Assembly (NCBI RefSeq): GCF_001612725.1
Contig: NZ_BDAZ01000069.1
Span: 1-64,000 of the forward strand
Reading direction: 5' to 3'
DNA length: 64,000 nt
From: Nocardia anaemiae NBRC 100462
Lineage (GTDB): Bacteria > Actinomycetota > Actinomycetes > Mycobacteriales > Mycobacteriaceae
The translations under genes were made by a program, and so were the position numbers. Each line of letters begins with the position of its first letter. The stretch's first letter is position 1. The notes under the pieces are model-generated. The model made no database searches. It saw nothing but the letters and a program-made list of their open reading frames with translations, and was not told where the DNA came from. Shown in pieces: positions 8,881-16,399 of the stretch.

Positions 8881-9608
8881 CTCCTTCCGAAACCAAGTCC
8901 GATGGTGGAACCGATGTGCCGCTGGAGCTGGAATCGCTGGCGATGCCGCAGCTCACGGCGGTGCGCGACCGGCTAATCGACGAGGTCGTCAAGCTGGCCG
9001 CCGATCCGGACGCCTCGCGCGCGGTGCTCGGGCTCGGCAAGGGGGCCGATACCGAGATCGCGCGCAATTCGACCTTGCGCACCTCCGCCACCCGGCCCGC
9101 GCTGGAGCGCTACACCGGCGTGCTCTATGACGCACTGGATGTCCGCTCCTTCACCAAGGTCCAACGCGCCAAGGCCTATGCCCGCCTCGGCATCGGCTCC
9201 GCACTGTTCGGGGCTGTCCGCGCCGATGACCTCATCCCCGCCTACCGGCTCTCTGGCGGTTCGAAACTTCCCGGCCTTCCGACGCTTTCCGCCATCTGGC
9301 GCGATGTCCTGCCCGACGCACTGGTCGCCGAGGCCGCCGGTGAACTCGTCATCGACCTGCGCTCGGGCACCTACCAACAGCTCGGCCGCATTCCGGAGGC
9401 CATCACCGCCAATGTCCTCACCGAACACCCCGACGGCTCCCGAACTGTGGTGAGCCACTTCAACAAACACCACAAGGGCCTGCTCGCCCGCGCATTGGTA
9501 CTCACCCGCGCCGAACCCACCGACATCCGCGCCGTAGCCCGTATCGCCACCAAATCGGGCCTGCGCACCGAAATAGCCTCCCCCACCGAACTCCTCATCA
9601 TCACCTGA
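8865..9608 (+). CDS. yaaA: YaaA family protein (peroxide stress / DUF328)
   Basis: The 247-aa protein matches YaaA, a DNA-binding family that in E. coli limits free iron during peroxide stress. It starts VLVLLPPSETKSDGG, the conserved family N-terminus, and contains the expected ALERYTGVLYDALD, RAKAYARLGIGSALFGAVRADDLIPAYR and VVSHFNKHHKGLLARAL blocks. GTG at 8865 or 8871 is the most likely start. The frame is open upstream through the tandem array, with an in-frame ATG at 8814 giving a 17-residue repeat-derived extension, so start choice could vary with array state. The gene ends before a palindromic element shared with a convergent neighbour. Confidence 0.9.
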   Translation: MLVLLPPSETKSDGGTDVPLELESLAMPQLTAVRDRLIDEVVKLAADPDASRAVLGLGKGADTEIARNSTLRTSATRPALERYTGVLYDALDVRSFTKVQRAKAYARLGIGSALFGAVRADDLIPAYRLSGGSKLPGLPTLSAIWRDVLPDALVAEAAGELVIDLRSGTYQQLGRIPEAITANVLTEHPDGSRTVVSHFNKHHKGLLARALVLTRAEPTDIRAVARIATKSGLRTEIASPTELLIIT

Positions 9609-9613
9609 GCTGT

Positions 9614-9675
9614 CGCATAGCGAGTGAGACCCTCACACAGGGTATGAGCTATGCGCTATGCCCATCGCCTATGCG
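9614..9675. repeat. 62-bp palindromic element, copy 1
   Basis: Bounded by CGCATAG and CTATGCG and exactly 62 bp long, like the copies at 10759 and 34408. The inner block CCTCACACAGGGTAT matches CCTCGCACAGGCTAT of copy 2 with two differences at the same offset. It lies between the convergent yaaA and AbiEi-like genes, 5 bp after the yaaA stop, so it may serve as a bidirectional terminator. Confidence 0.65.
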
Positions 9676-9703
9676 ACGGGTTCGAAGCTGTGCGGGAGGG
9701 CGG

Positions 9704-10648
9704 TCAGATGCGTTGGACGGGGTGCCAGGTGCCGATGCGGGGGTGGTTGCGGGCCAGGTCGGCGGCGCGCGCGAGGCGGGTTCGCCAACGGTCCTGGCGG
9801 TCCAGATCCCGCCAGATCCAGCGGATCACGATCCAGCCGAGGGCGCGTAGGGCGTCTTCGCGGATCTTTTCGGCGATTACCGTGGATTCCGCCGAACCGT
9901 GCTGAATATTGCTGCGGTACTTGACCATTCCATCGAACTCACCGACCACTCCCAACGTCGGAAACAGGAAATCGACTCGGGCGACGAATGTGCCGTCGGC
10001 ATCCAGGATCGTGGGCTGCAGCTCCGGTGCGGGAAATCCGAAGGCGCACAACCCGATCCGGCTTCGTGATTCCCCCGGACTCTCGGCACGGCCGTCGAGG
10101 AATTCGACCACCCGTCGGGCTGCCGGACATCCGGGGCGACCGGCGGCCCGCGATAGTTGTTGGGCCAGTTCGGATCGAGTGGTCGCCGCATGGTGCAACG
10201 CGGCGTCACCGATGACGACGGCCTGTTCGAACGGCACCGTCCGTGCCAGATCAATGACGGTGCGCGCCACAGTCGTCACCCGAAGGTCGCCGACCTGAAC
10301 GACCTCGTCCGGCTCGACTGATGTTGCGTGCACCACGATGCGGGGGCCGGTGCGGGCCCCTGACGCGCGGTTGCGCGTCATATGGACCCGTGTCAACGGA
10401 AGCGCCCATATCGGCAGTCCATGCGCGACCGCCGCGGAAACATGACTGACCACCGCGGCAGCGCTCGCACCAGCCGTAACCCCGCCGATCAGCAATAGAT
10501 GCCGCTGCTCCGCGCTGAGCGCGCCCACATCCACCGCCCGCGCATACTGCCCGCGACAGACCCGCTGCCACCCGGGCCCACTCAGCTCATGTGCCGCCAA
10601 ACCAGCCGCCAACGCAGCATGCCGTGAAATCGTCCTGGGTACATTCAC
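9704..10648 (-). CDS. AbiEi-antitoxin-like / DUF559 endonuclease-like protein
   Basis: The 314-aa protein belongs to a family common in actinobacteria with an N-terminal winged-helix segment resembling AbiEi antitoxins (about 40-90) and a C-terminal very-short-patch-repair/DUF559-like region (about 215-300). The latter shows VARVDFLFP, GVVGEFDGMVKYR and EDALRALGWIVIRW, consistent with a PD-(D/E)xK-type nuclease fold with Asp, Glu and Lys in order. No AbiEii-type nucleotidyltransferase toxin lies next to it, so it is an orphan. Whether it cuts DNA, regulates, or is a solo domain protein is unknown. Start ATG at 10648. Confidence 0.65.
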   Translation of the reverse strand: MNVPRTISRHAALAAGLAAHELSGPGWQRVCRGQYARAVDVGALSAEQRHLLLIGGVTAGASAAAVVSHVSAAVAHGLPIWALPLTRVHMTRNRASGARTGPRIVVHATSVEPDEVVQVGDLRVTTVARTVIDLARTVPFEQAVVIGDAALHHAATTRSELAQQLSRAAGRPGCPAARRVVEFLDGRAESPGESRSRIGLCAFGFPAPELQPTILDADGTFVARVDFLFPTLGVVGEFDGMVKYRSNIQHGSAESTVIAEKIREDALRALGWIVIRWIWRDLDRQDRWRTRLARAADLARNHPRIGTWHPVQRI

Positions 10649-10758
10649 ACCCCCGATGCTGCCCAGCCCTCACCCCCGCCCAAAAGCCCCAACTCCCGAA
10701 ATGTGCATAACTCGGGCCCTGTGCATAACTCCGCCCACCAGAGCGGAATCACGCTGCC

Positions 10759-10820
10759 GCATACCTTTTCGCGACCTCGCACAGGCTATAGCCTGTGCGA
10801 GGTGCCCGATGGTTATGCGA
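10759..10820. repeat. 62-bp palindromic element, copy 2 (contains a perfect 30-bp palindrome)
   Basis: The core 10775-10804 is a perfect 30-bp palindrome: ACCTCGCACAGGCTA followed by its reverse complement. Outer arms CGCATA (10759) and TATGCG (10815) also pair. It sits 17 bp downstream of the oxidoreductase gene (minus strand), a terminator-like position. Same length and layout as copies at 9614 and 34408. Confidence 0.75.
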
Positions 10821-10836
10821 TGCCCGATTTGGGCGG

Positions 10837-11514
10837 CTAGCGGGTGGCGGCGGCGAGGGCGGTGCGGATCTTTTCGGCGGGAGCGGGGGCGGCGGGGTGC
10901 TCCCAGAAGGGGAGGGCTTCGGCGTAGGGGTCGCCGTAGACGGGGGTGTTCACCTGGGAGCGCCAGCTTTCGGTAAGAGGGCCCGCGTCGACAATGTCGT
11001 AGCCGAGGGTGTCGAGTAGTTCCGCGGCGGCCTTTTTCGCGTCGACGTCGTCGCCTGCGATGGGGAGGGCCGAACGGTCGGGCGCACCGGAGGGGCGGGC
11101 CAGGGCGGCCAGATGCGGATAGAAGATGTTGTTGAAGGCCTTGACGACCTTCGAGGTCGGCAGGTGGCGCTGAAGCAGTTCGCTGCTGGTGGCGGTGCCG
11201 TCCTCGAGTTCGGGGAAGATGCCGTCACGGTCCGGGTAGTAGTTGTTGGTGTCGATGACGACCTTGCCCGCCAGCGGCTCCACCGGGACCTGCCGGTAGT
11301 TCTTCAACGGCACGGTGACCACGACGATGTCACCGGCCGCGGCCGCCTCCGCTGCGGTGGCGGCGCGTGCCCGCGGCCCGAGCTCGGCCACCAACTCCGC
11401 CAGCGTCTCGGGCCCCCGTGAATTACTGACCACGACATCGAGCCCGGCCGCGACGGCCAACCGCGCCAGCGTGCCGCCGATGTTCCCGCTACCGATCAAT
11501 CCAAGCGTTGTCAT
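10837..11514 (-). CDS. NADPH:F420 / NADP oxidoreductase-like protein
   Basis: The 225-aa protein starts MTTLGLIGSGNIGGTLA, a Rossmann GxGxxG motif, and continues with VVVSNSRGPETLAELV, GDIVVVTVPL, VVIDTNNYYPDRDG and VVKAFNNIF, the blocks of the F420-dependent NADP reductase/coenzyme F420 oxidoreductase family (Pfam F420_oxidored). Nocardiae use F420, so hydride transfer between F420 and NADP is possible, but many paralogues of this fold act on other substrates. A single gene with the tandem array (11575-12050) upstream and a palindromic element after its stop. Confidence 0.8.
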   Translation of the reverse strand: MTTLGLIGSGNIGGTLARLAVAAGLDVVVSNSRGPETLAELVAELGPRARAATAAEAAAAGDIVVVTVPLKNYRQVPVEPLAGKVVIDTNNYYPDRDGIFPELEDGTATSSELLQRHLPTSKVVKAFNNIFYPHLAALARPSGAPDRSALPIAGDDVDAKKAAAELLDTLGYDIVDAGPLTESWRSQVNTPVYGDPYAEALPFWEHPAAPAPAEKIRTALAAATR

Positions 11515-11574
11515 GCCCCACCCAACCGAGGCGGCACCACGATTGTTCCCGCCGCCGTTGGATGCATCCCCTCA

Positions 11575-12050
11575 GCGAAGAACTCGCGATACGCCCGAGT
11601 GACCGGTCTGCGCATCCCGGACACATCCCCCACACGAAAAACTCGGATCCGCGCATGGTGATCGCTCTGTGCATCCTGGACACGTCCCGCGGGAAAGACT
11701 CGGATGCGTCGGGGATCGCTCGTGCATCCCGAACACGTCCCACGCCAAAACACAGATGCGCCGGGAGATCAAGCTGCGTACCCCAGACACATCGCGCACG
11801 CGAAAAACTCGCATCCACCTGCGCGCCCTCGCGAAAATCTCACACATCCCCAACACGAAACCCGGATGCGCGCCGAGTGATCGGTCTGTCCATCCTGGAC
11901 ACGTCCTACGCGCGGAAAACAGATGCGCCGGGAGATCGAGCTGTGCACTCCAGACACATCGGCCGCGAAAACTCGCATCCAGCGGGGTAGTCAGTCTCAG
12001 CACCCCAGACACGCCCCACGCGAAAACTCGGATGCGTGCGCGATGAACGG
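11575..12050. repeat. Tandem array of a ~55-bp unit, eight degenerate copies
   Basis: The 627-bp gap 11515-12141 holds no gene I can support but a degenerate direct-repeat array. The landmark block CATCCCGGACACGTCCCACG or variants recurs around 11619, 11678, 11731, 11785, 11851, 11897, 11952 and 12006, 46-66 bp apart. Between landmarks is GCGAAAACTCGGATGCG-like sequence and GATCGGTCTGTG. The array ends about 90 bp before the start of the unknown gene at 12142 and directly follows the start of the divergent oxidoreductase, so it occupies the shared upstream region. Confidence 0.85.
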
Positions 12051-12141
12051 TCTGTAGTGTTTGGCGCGCGGCGGGGGAGATTCGAAATGCAGGGCCGCAC
12101 AAGGAATGTGACGGCGTCGAGGGCGCCCGGGGAGGTAATCG

Positions 12142-12873
12142 ATGACGAAATTGAATCAGATCATCGCGGTGGAGAAGGGCGTCAAGAGCGGCGCGCTGCG
12201 CGAATTGGCGGAGACCCAGAGTCAGCTGCAGAAGCCGGGGCTGCTGTCCGGTATCGCGCGCACCTATCAGCCGAAAGATGAAGAGGGCGAACAGCTTCCC
12301 CCGGAGTCGACGCGGGTGCAGGTGAAGTCCGAGGAGGTGTTGCGCCAGACGGCCGCGACGCTGACCCGGCTGTTCGATGTGACGGCGACCAAAGACTGGG
12401 CGAACTGCGAGGCCAAGGCCGACGTCCGCGTCGACGAGGAGACCCTGCTGCCCGCCGTACCGGTGTCGTACCTGCTGTTCCTGGAGAAGCAGCTGGCCGA
12501 CCTGCATACCTTCGTCAAGAAGCTGCCGGTGCTCGACGCCGCCGAGTCCTGGGCGTTCGACGATTCGTCCGACACCTGGCGCACCGACGCCGTGCGCACC
12601 ATCCGCACCAAGAAGGTGCCGCGCAACCACGTCAAGGCCGAGGCGACCGAGAAACACCCGGCGCAGGTCGAGGTGTACTACGAGGACATCGCCATCGGTT
12701 ATTGGACCACGGTGAAGTTCTCCGGTGCGCTGCCCGCGCGCCGGGTCAACGAGTTGGTCGAGCGCATCGAAAAGCTCCAGCAGGCAGTCAAATTCGCCCG
12801 CGAGGAGGCCAACGGAAGCCAGGTCACCGACCGCAAGACCGGTGACGTGATCTTCCGCTACCTCTTCCGCTGA
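12142..12873 (+). CDS. Uncharacterised 243-aa protein beside the tRNA-like RNAs
   Basis: Not recognised with confidence; the family is probably a conserved actinobacterial DUF. The protein is soluble, charged and without signal peptide or membrane segment. It starts MTKLNQIIAVEKGVKSGALR, has a block TRLFDVTATKDWANCEAKADV, a leucine-rich helix YLLFLEKQLADLHTFVKKLP, then EATEKHPAQVEVYYEDIAIGYW and a C-terminal helix RVNELVERIEKLQQAVKFA ending in RKTGDVIFRYLFR. The start has a strong ribosome site (GGGGAGG). A tandem array lies upstream and two permuted-tRNA-like RNAs follow directly after two hairpins, suggesting a shared locus, possibly RNA-related. Confidence 0.8.
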   Translation: MTKLNQIIAVEKGVKSGALRELAETQSQLQKPGLLSGIARTYQPKDEEGEQLPPESTRVQVKSEEVLRQTAATLTRLFDVTATKDWANCEAKADVRVDEETLLPAVPVSYLLFLEKQLADLHTFVKKLPVLDAAESWAFDDSSDTWRTDAVRTIRTKKVPRNHVKAEATEKHPAQVEVYYEDIAIGYWTTVKFSGALPARRVNELVERIEKLQQAVKFAREEANGSQVTDRKTGDVIFRYLFR

Positions 12874-12876
12874 ACC

Positions 12877-12904
12877 GGTCGAGGGCGAACAATCGCCCCC
12901 GACC
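12877..12904 (+). terminator. Hairpin after the unknown gene (1)
   Basis: GGTCGAGGGCGA pairs with TCGCCCCCGACC (one mismatch) around a 4-base loop, a few bases after the stop at 12873. Confidence 0.55.
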
Positions 12905-12913
12905 CCACAGACT

Positions 12914-12932
12914 CCCCCGCCGCGTGCGGGGG
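12914..12932 (+). terminator. Hairpin after the unknown gene (2)
   Basis: CCCCCGC-CGCGT-GCGGGGG, a perfect 7-bp GC stem 9 bp after the previous hairpin. Together they may end the upstream transcript or protect its 3' end before the ncRNA region. Confidence 0.55.
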
Positions 12933-12949
12933 AAGCGCAAGAGCACAAA

Positions 12950-13073
12950 CTCAAACTGAAGACAAGCCTGAAGACACGGTGACAGTGCGGGTTCGAGTCC
13001 CGCTCCGGGCACAGGCCCGGATAGCCCAATCGGCAGAGGCAGCCGGAATCTCAGTCTCTCGCTCCAGATTGAG
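12950..13073 (+). ncRNA. Permuted-tRNA-like / Y-RNA-like RNA, unit A
   Basis: In order: a T arm (stem GCGGG/CCCGC at 12987-13003 around TTCGAGT), acceptor 3' strand TCCGGGC (13004-13010), a 4-base loop, acceptor 5' strand GCCCGGA (13015-13021, 7/7 complementary), TA, and a D arm (GCC/GGC with AATCGGCAG, 13024-13040). CGGT (12977) and GCCG (13042) pair where an anticodon stem would begin. Further out CTCAAACTGAAG (12950) pairs with CTCCAGATTGAG (13062) at 10 of 12 positions. So 5' and 3' ends pair, while the acceptor is a closed hairpin, as I recall for bacterial Y RNAs of the YrlA class. No intact normal tRNA can be drawn. Exact ends and expression unknown. Confidence 0.6.
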
Positions 13074-13074
13074 C

Positions 13075-13226
13075 ATTCGCCGCCGAACACCCGATCACGA
13101 GGAGCGGACGCAATCGCGACGAGATACGGGTTCAAATCCTGTTCTTCCAGCCACAATGGAAGATGGTCTAATCGCATGACACGTCGTAGTGAGTTTGATC
13201 CGATCCCACCGACCCGGTGCGCGAAT
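13075..13226 (+). ncRNA. Permuted-tRNA-like / Y-RNA-like RNA, unit B
   Basis: Second unit with the same order. T arm: ACGGG/CCTGT (13126-13142, one G-T pair) around TTCAAAT. Acceptor TCTTCCA (13143) and TGGAAGA (13157) pair 7/7 around GCCACAA, which contains an encoded CCA. D arm: GTC/GAC (13166-13180) with TAATCGCAT, including tRNA-like A14, R15, G18 and A21. CGACG (13117) and CGTCG (13182) pair 5/5 at the anticodon-stem position. ATTCGC (13075) and GCGAAT (13221) can close the molecule. The bases that would form an anticodon loop show no clear U33, so decoding is unlikely. Ends are approximate. Confidence 0.6.
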
Positions 13227-13238
13227 TTGGGTGGCACC

Positions 13239-13276
13239 AAGGAACCCGGGGGCAGGCTACGCCCTCGGGTTCCCTT
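13239..13276 (+). terminator. Terminator-like hairpin after the ncRNA pair
   Basis: AAGGAACCCGGGGGC pairs with GCCCTCGGGTTCCCTT with one bulge and a 7-base loop. It lies between the tRNA-like RNAs and the convergent aminotransferase gene and could end transcription from either side. The remaining gap to 13403 shows nothing else. Confidence 0.6.
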
Positions 13277-13403
13277 GCCTCCCAGATATTCCGGCCATAC
13301 CAGTAAGAGCCCCGACAGTTCCGTACAGGTGCGCGGCCGGTCTTGGACGTATCCGGCAAGTTACCCATGTTCTCGCGAAACCATCTGTCCGTAGGCAGAA
13401 TCG

Positions 13404-14771
13404 TCAGGCGGTGTGCCCGTCGGCGACAGTCAGTGCACGATCGAGGATGTCCAGTCCCTCCTTGGCCTCGGCCTCGTCGATGACGCACGGCGGAACGACA
13501 TGCAGCCGGTTGAAGTTGACGAACAGCAGCAGGCCCGCCGCCTTGGCCGCGGCGACCGTTTCGGTCATGGCCGGTCCGGTGCCGCCGTACGGAGCGAGCG
13601 GTTCGCGAGTTCTCCTGTCCCGCACCAGTTCCAGCGCCCAGAACACACCGACCCCGCGCACATCACCGACGCTGGGGTGACGTTCGGCGAGTTCGCGCAG
13701 ACCTGGCCCGAGGACGCGGGTGCCGATTTCGGCGGCGTTCTGCACGATCCGCTCGTCCCGCATCGCGTTGATGGTCGCGACCGCGGCGGCCGTCGCCAGC
13801 GGATGACCAGAATAGGTCAGCCCACCCGGATAGGGACGATCATCGAAGGTCGCCGCGATGGCCGGGCTGATCGCGACACCGCCGAGCGGCACATAACCGG
13901 AGTTCACGCCTTTGGCGAAAGTCAGCAGGTCGGGGACGACGCCATCGAAATGTTCTATGGCGAACCACTTTCCGGTGCGCCCGAACCCCGACATCACCTC
14001 ATCGGCGATGAAGACGATGCCGTAGTTGTCGCACAACGCCCGGACACCCGCCATATACCCGTACGGCGGAACCATGATTCCCGCCGTACCGGGAATGGAT
14101 TCGAGCACGATCGCCGCGATCGTGTCCGGTCCCTCGAAAACAATGGTCTGCTCCAGATGCGCCAAAGCCCGTTCAGCTTCCTCGGTTTCGGTGGCGGCAT
14201 GGAATTGCGAGCGGTACCGGAAGGGACCGAAGAAGTGGACCACGCCGCTATTGCCGTGGTCGTTGGGCCAGCGCCGCGGATCGCCGGTGAGGTTGATCGC
14301 GGTCTCGGTGCCGCCGTGGTACGAGCGGTAGCGCGAAAGTACCTTGTAGCGGCCGGTGTGCAGGCGTGCCAGCCGAACCGCGTGTTCGACGGCGTCGGCG
14401 CCGCCATTGGTGAAGAAGATCTTGTCGAGCTCGCCAGGGGTTCGCTCGGCGATCAGCCGGGCCGCCTCGGAGCGGGCATCGTTGACGTGCTGCGGTGCGA
14501 CGGTGCACAGCTTTGCGGCCTGCTCCTGCACCGCGGCGACGACTTTCGGATGTTGGTGCCCGATATTGGTGTTCACCAGCTGCGAGGAGAAATCCAGCAG
14601 GCGATTGCCGTCGCCGTCCCATACGTAGCAGCCCTTGGCCGCGGTGATGGTTATAGGTGTGCGGTGTGCCTGCGCGGACCACGAGTGGAATACGTGGCGG
14701 CGGTCGAGCTCGTAGGCGCGGTCGGCGGCCTGCCGGGCGAGTTCGGGCGCCGATGCATTCGGGAGGGTCAT
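13404..14771 (-). CDS. Class III aminotransferase (aspartate aminotransferase family protein)
   Basis: PLP enzyme of the omega-amino acid transaminase family, 455 aa from the ATG at 14771, which has AGGAG 6 bases upstream; a longer frame extends to 14843 into the preceding gene. Visible blocks: FFTNGGADAVEHAVRLAR, SYHGGTETAINLTGD, FIADEVMSGFGRTG (Asp binding the PLP ring) and TFAKGVNSGYVPLGG (Schiff-base Lys), then YPGGLTYSGHPLATAAA. It starts 18 bp after mmsA, so the two form an operon. Together they could take a beta-amino acid (for example beta-alanine or 3-aminoisobutyrate) to the semialdehyde and then to acyl-CoA; that substrate is an inference. Confidence 0.92.
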   Translation of the reverse strand: MTLPNASAPELARQAADRAYELDRRHVFHSWSAQAHRTPITITAAKGCYVWDGDGNRLLDFSSQLVNTNIGHQHPKVVAAVQEQAAKLCTVAPQHVNDARSEAARLIAERTPGELDKIFFTNGGADAVEHAVRLARLHTGRYKVLSRYRSYHGGTETAINLTGDPRRWPNDHGNSGVVHFFGPFRYRSQFHAATETEEAERALAHLEQTIVFEGPDTIAAIVLESIPGTAGIMVPPYGYMAGVRALCDNYGIVFIADEVMSGFGRTGKWFAIEHFDGVVPDLLTFAKGVNSGYVPLGGVAISPAIAATFDDRPYPGGLTYSGHPLATAAAVATINAMRDERIVQNAAEIGTRVLGPGLRELAERHPSVGDVRGVGVFWALELVRDRRTREPLAPYGGTGPAMTETVAAAKAAGLLLFVNFNRLHVVPPCVIDEAEAKEGLDILDRALTVADGHTA

Positions 14772-14788
14772 CGAATTCTCCTGCATAG

Positions 14789-16279
14789 CTATTTGTTCTG
14801 CGGGAATCCGAGTTCGAGTCCGCCGTGGCTTGGATCCAGCCAACGCGACGTGACGGCCTTACCCCGGGTGAAGAAGTGCAGGCCCTCGGTGCCGTGCGCA
14901 TGCGAATCGCCGAACAGTGAGTTCTTCCAGCCGCCGAAGCTGTAGTAGGCCATCGGAACCGGAATCGGCACATTGATGCCGACCATGCCGACCTCCACCT
15001 CATTGTGGAAGCGCCGGGCGGCGCCACCGTCATTGGTGAAGATGGCGGTGCCGTTGCCGTAGGGATTGGCATTGACGAGTTCGAGCGCCTGGTCGTAGCT
15101 GTCGACGCGCACCACCGACAGGACCGGCCCGAAGATTTCGTCGGTGTAGACACTCATCTCGGTGCCAACATGATCGAGGATCGTCGGCCCGAGCCAGAAT
15201 CCATCCGCCGCGCCATCGGCCTGGACGCCACGACCGTCGAGAACGACACTGGCACCGGCAGATTCGCCTGCATCTATATATGCAGCGACGCGATCGCGAT
15301 GCTCGCGGGTCACCAGCGGACCCATATCGGTATCGCGGGCACCGTCACCGGTCCTGATGGTCTTGGCCCGCTCGGTGATCTTGGCGACCAGCTCGTCGCC
15401 GACCGAACCAACCGCCAGCACCACACTGATCGCCATGCAGCGCTCCCCTGCCGAGCCGAATCCGGCGTTCACAGCGGCATCGGCGGCCAGATCCAGATCG
15501 GCATCGGGCAGGACCACCATGTGGTTCTTGGCGCCGCCGAGCGCCTGCACGCGCTTACCGCTGGCGGTGCCGCGCTGGTAGACGTACTTCGCGACGGGTG
15601 TGGAGCCGACGAACGAGACGGCCTTGATATCCGGATTGTCGAGCAGTTCGTCGACCGCGACCTTATCGCCCTGGAGCACATTGAAAACCCCTGCGGGCAA
15701 ACCGGCTTCATGCCACAGCTCGGCGAGCCACAGCGACGAGGACGGATCCTTCTCACTGGGCTTGAGCACCACGGTATTCCCGGCCGCGATCGCGATCGGG
15801 AAGAACCACATCGGCACCATTGCCGGAAAGTTGAACGGCGATATCACCGCGACCGGGCCCAGCGGCTGGCGGATCGAGAAGATATCCACCTTCGTCGAGG
15901 CATTCTCGGTGAATCCGCCCTTGATCAAATGCGGGACACCGCAAGCGAATTCGACTACCTCCAGGCCGCGGTTCACCTCACCGAGCGCATCCGAACGCAC
16001 CTTGCCGTGTTCGGCGGTGATCAGCTCGGCGAGTTCTTCCTTGCGCTCGTTGAGCAGTTCACGAAATCGGAACAGGATCTGCGTGCGCCGCGCCAGTGAG
16101 GTGTCGCGCCAGTCCGGGAACGCCGCCTTGGCCGATGCGATCACCGCCCTGGCATCCTCGATATCTGCCAGGGCGATCTGCCCGGTCACCACCCCGGTCG
16201 CCGGATTCGTCACCGGCGCGGTCGCCGAGCTCGTGCCCGCGAACGGTTTGCCGTCGAGCCAGTGCGCGATCGTCTGCAT
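14789..16279 (-). CDS. mmsA: Methylmalonate-semialdehyde dehydrogenase (CoA-acylating)
   Basis: NAD-dependent, CoA-acylating aldehyde dehydrogenase, 496 aa. The start MQTIAHWLDGKPFAG follows GAGGAG; a frame extending further upstream is antisense to pucR and unsupported. MmsA features: FNFPAMVPMWFFPIAIAAGN, KPSEKDPSS, FVGSTPVAKYVY, the catalytic Cys in FGSAGERCMAIS and the C-terminal PYGNGTAIFTNDGGAARRF and SFGGWKNSLFGD. It converts malonate/methylmalonate semialdehydes to acetyl-/propionyl-CoA in valine, beta-alanine or inositol breakdown. It is divergent from a PucR regulator, which probably controls it and the aminotransferase. Confidence 0.95.
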   Translation of the reverse strand: MQTIAHWLDGKPFAGTSSATAPVTNPATGVVTGQIALADIEDARAVIASAKAAFPDWRDTSLARRTQILFRFRELLNERKEELAELITAEHGKVRSDALGEVNRGLEVVEFACGVPHLIKGGFTENASTKVDIFSIRQPLGPVAVISPFNFPAMVPMWFFPIAIAAGNTVVLKPSEKDPSSSLWLAELWHEAGLPAGVFNVLQGDKVAVDELLDNPDIKAVSFVGSTPVAKYVYQRGTASGKRVQALGGAKNHMVVLPDADLDLAADAAVNAGFGSAGERCMAISVVLAVGSVGDELVAKITERAKTIRTGDGARDTDMGPLVTREHRDRVAAYIDAGESAGASVVLDGRGVQADGAADGFWLGPTILDHVGTEMSVYTDEIFGPVLSVVRVDSYDQALELVNANPYGNGTAIFTNDGGAARRFHNEVEVGMVGINVPIPVPMAYYSFGGWKNSLFGDSHAHGTEGLHFFTRGKAVTSRWLDPSHGGLELGFPQNK

Positions 16280-16399
16280 ATCTCCTCGATTCGATGCTGA
16301 GCGCCGGATGGTGTCGTGGTTCCGACTCTGCACCATCGAGACCCGATTTCCGCCCGACGTTCTGTATTCGATATCGGATTTCCTATTACGATTCGTCGG
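16280..16399. promoter_or_regulatory. Divergent promoter region mmsA / pucR
   Basis: A 120-bp gap between divergent genes must hold promoters for both. It is AT-richer than its surroundings and contains the near-palindromic run TTCGATATCGGA near 16366, a candidate regulator site. No defined consensus recognised. Confidence 0.45.

Noticed and set aside
9704..10648. Complete AbiE toxin-antitoxin system
   Set aside because: Only an AbiEi-like component is present; no AbiEii nucleotidyltransferase gene lies beside it.
11572..13029. Long minus-strand reading frame of 485 codons through the 55-bp array and the unknown gene
   Set aside because: It runs antisense through the 12142 gene and the repeat array, has no recognised domain, and its repetitive part only reflects the array.
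12980..13200. Ordinary tRNA genes
   Set aside because: No segment gives 5' acceptor, D arm, anticodon arm, T arm and 3' acceptor in standard order with matching acceptor strands; the matching strands occur in permuted order.
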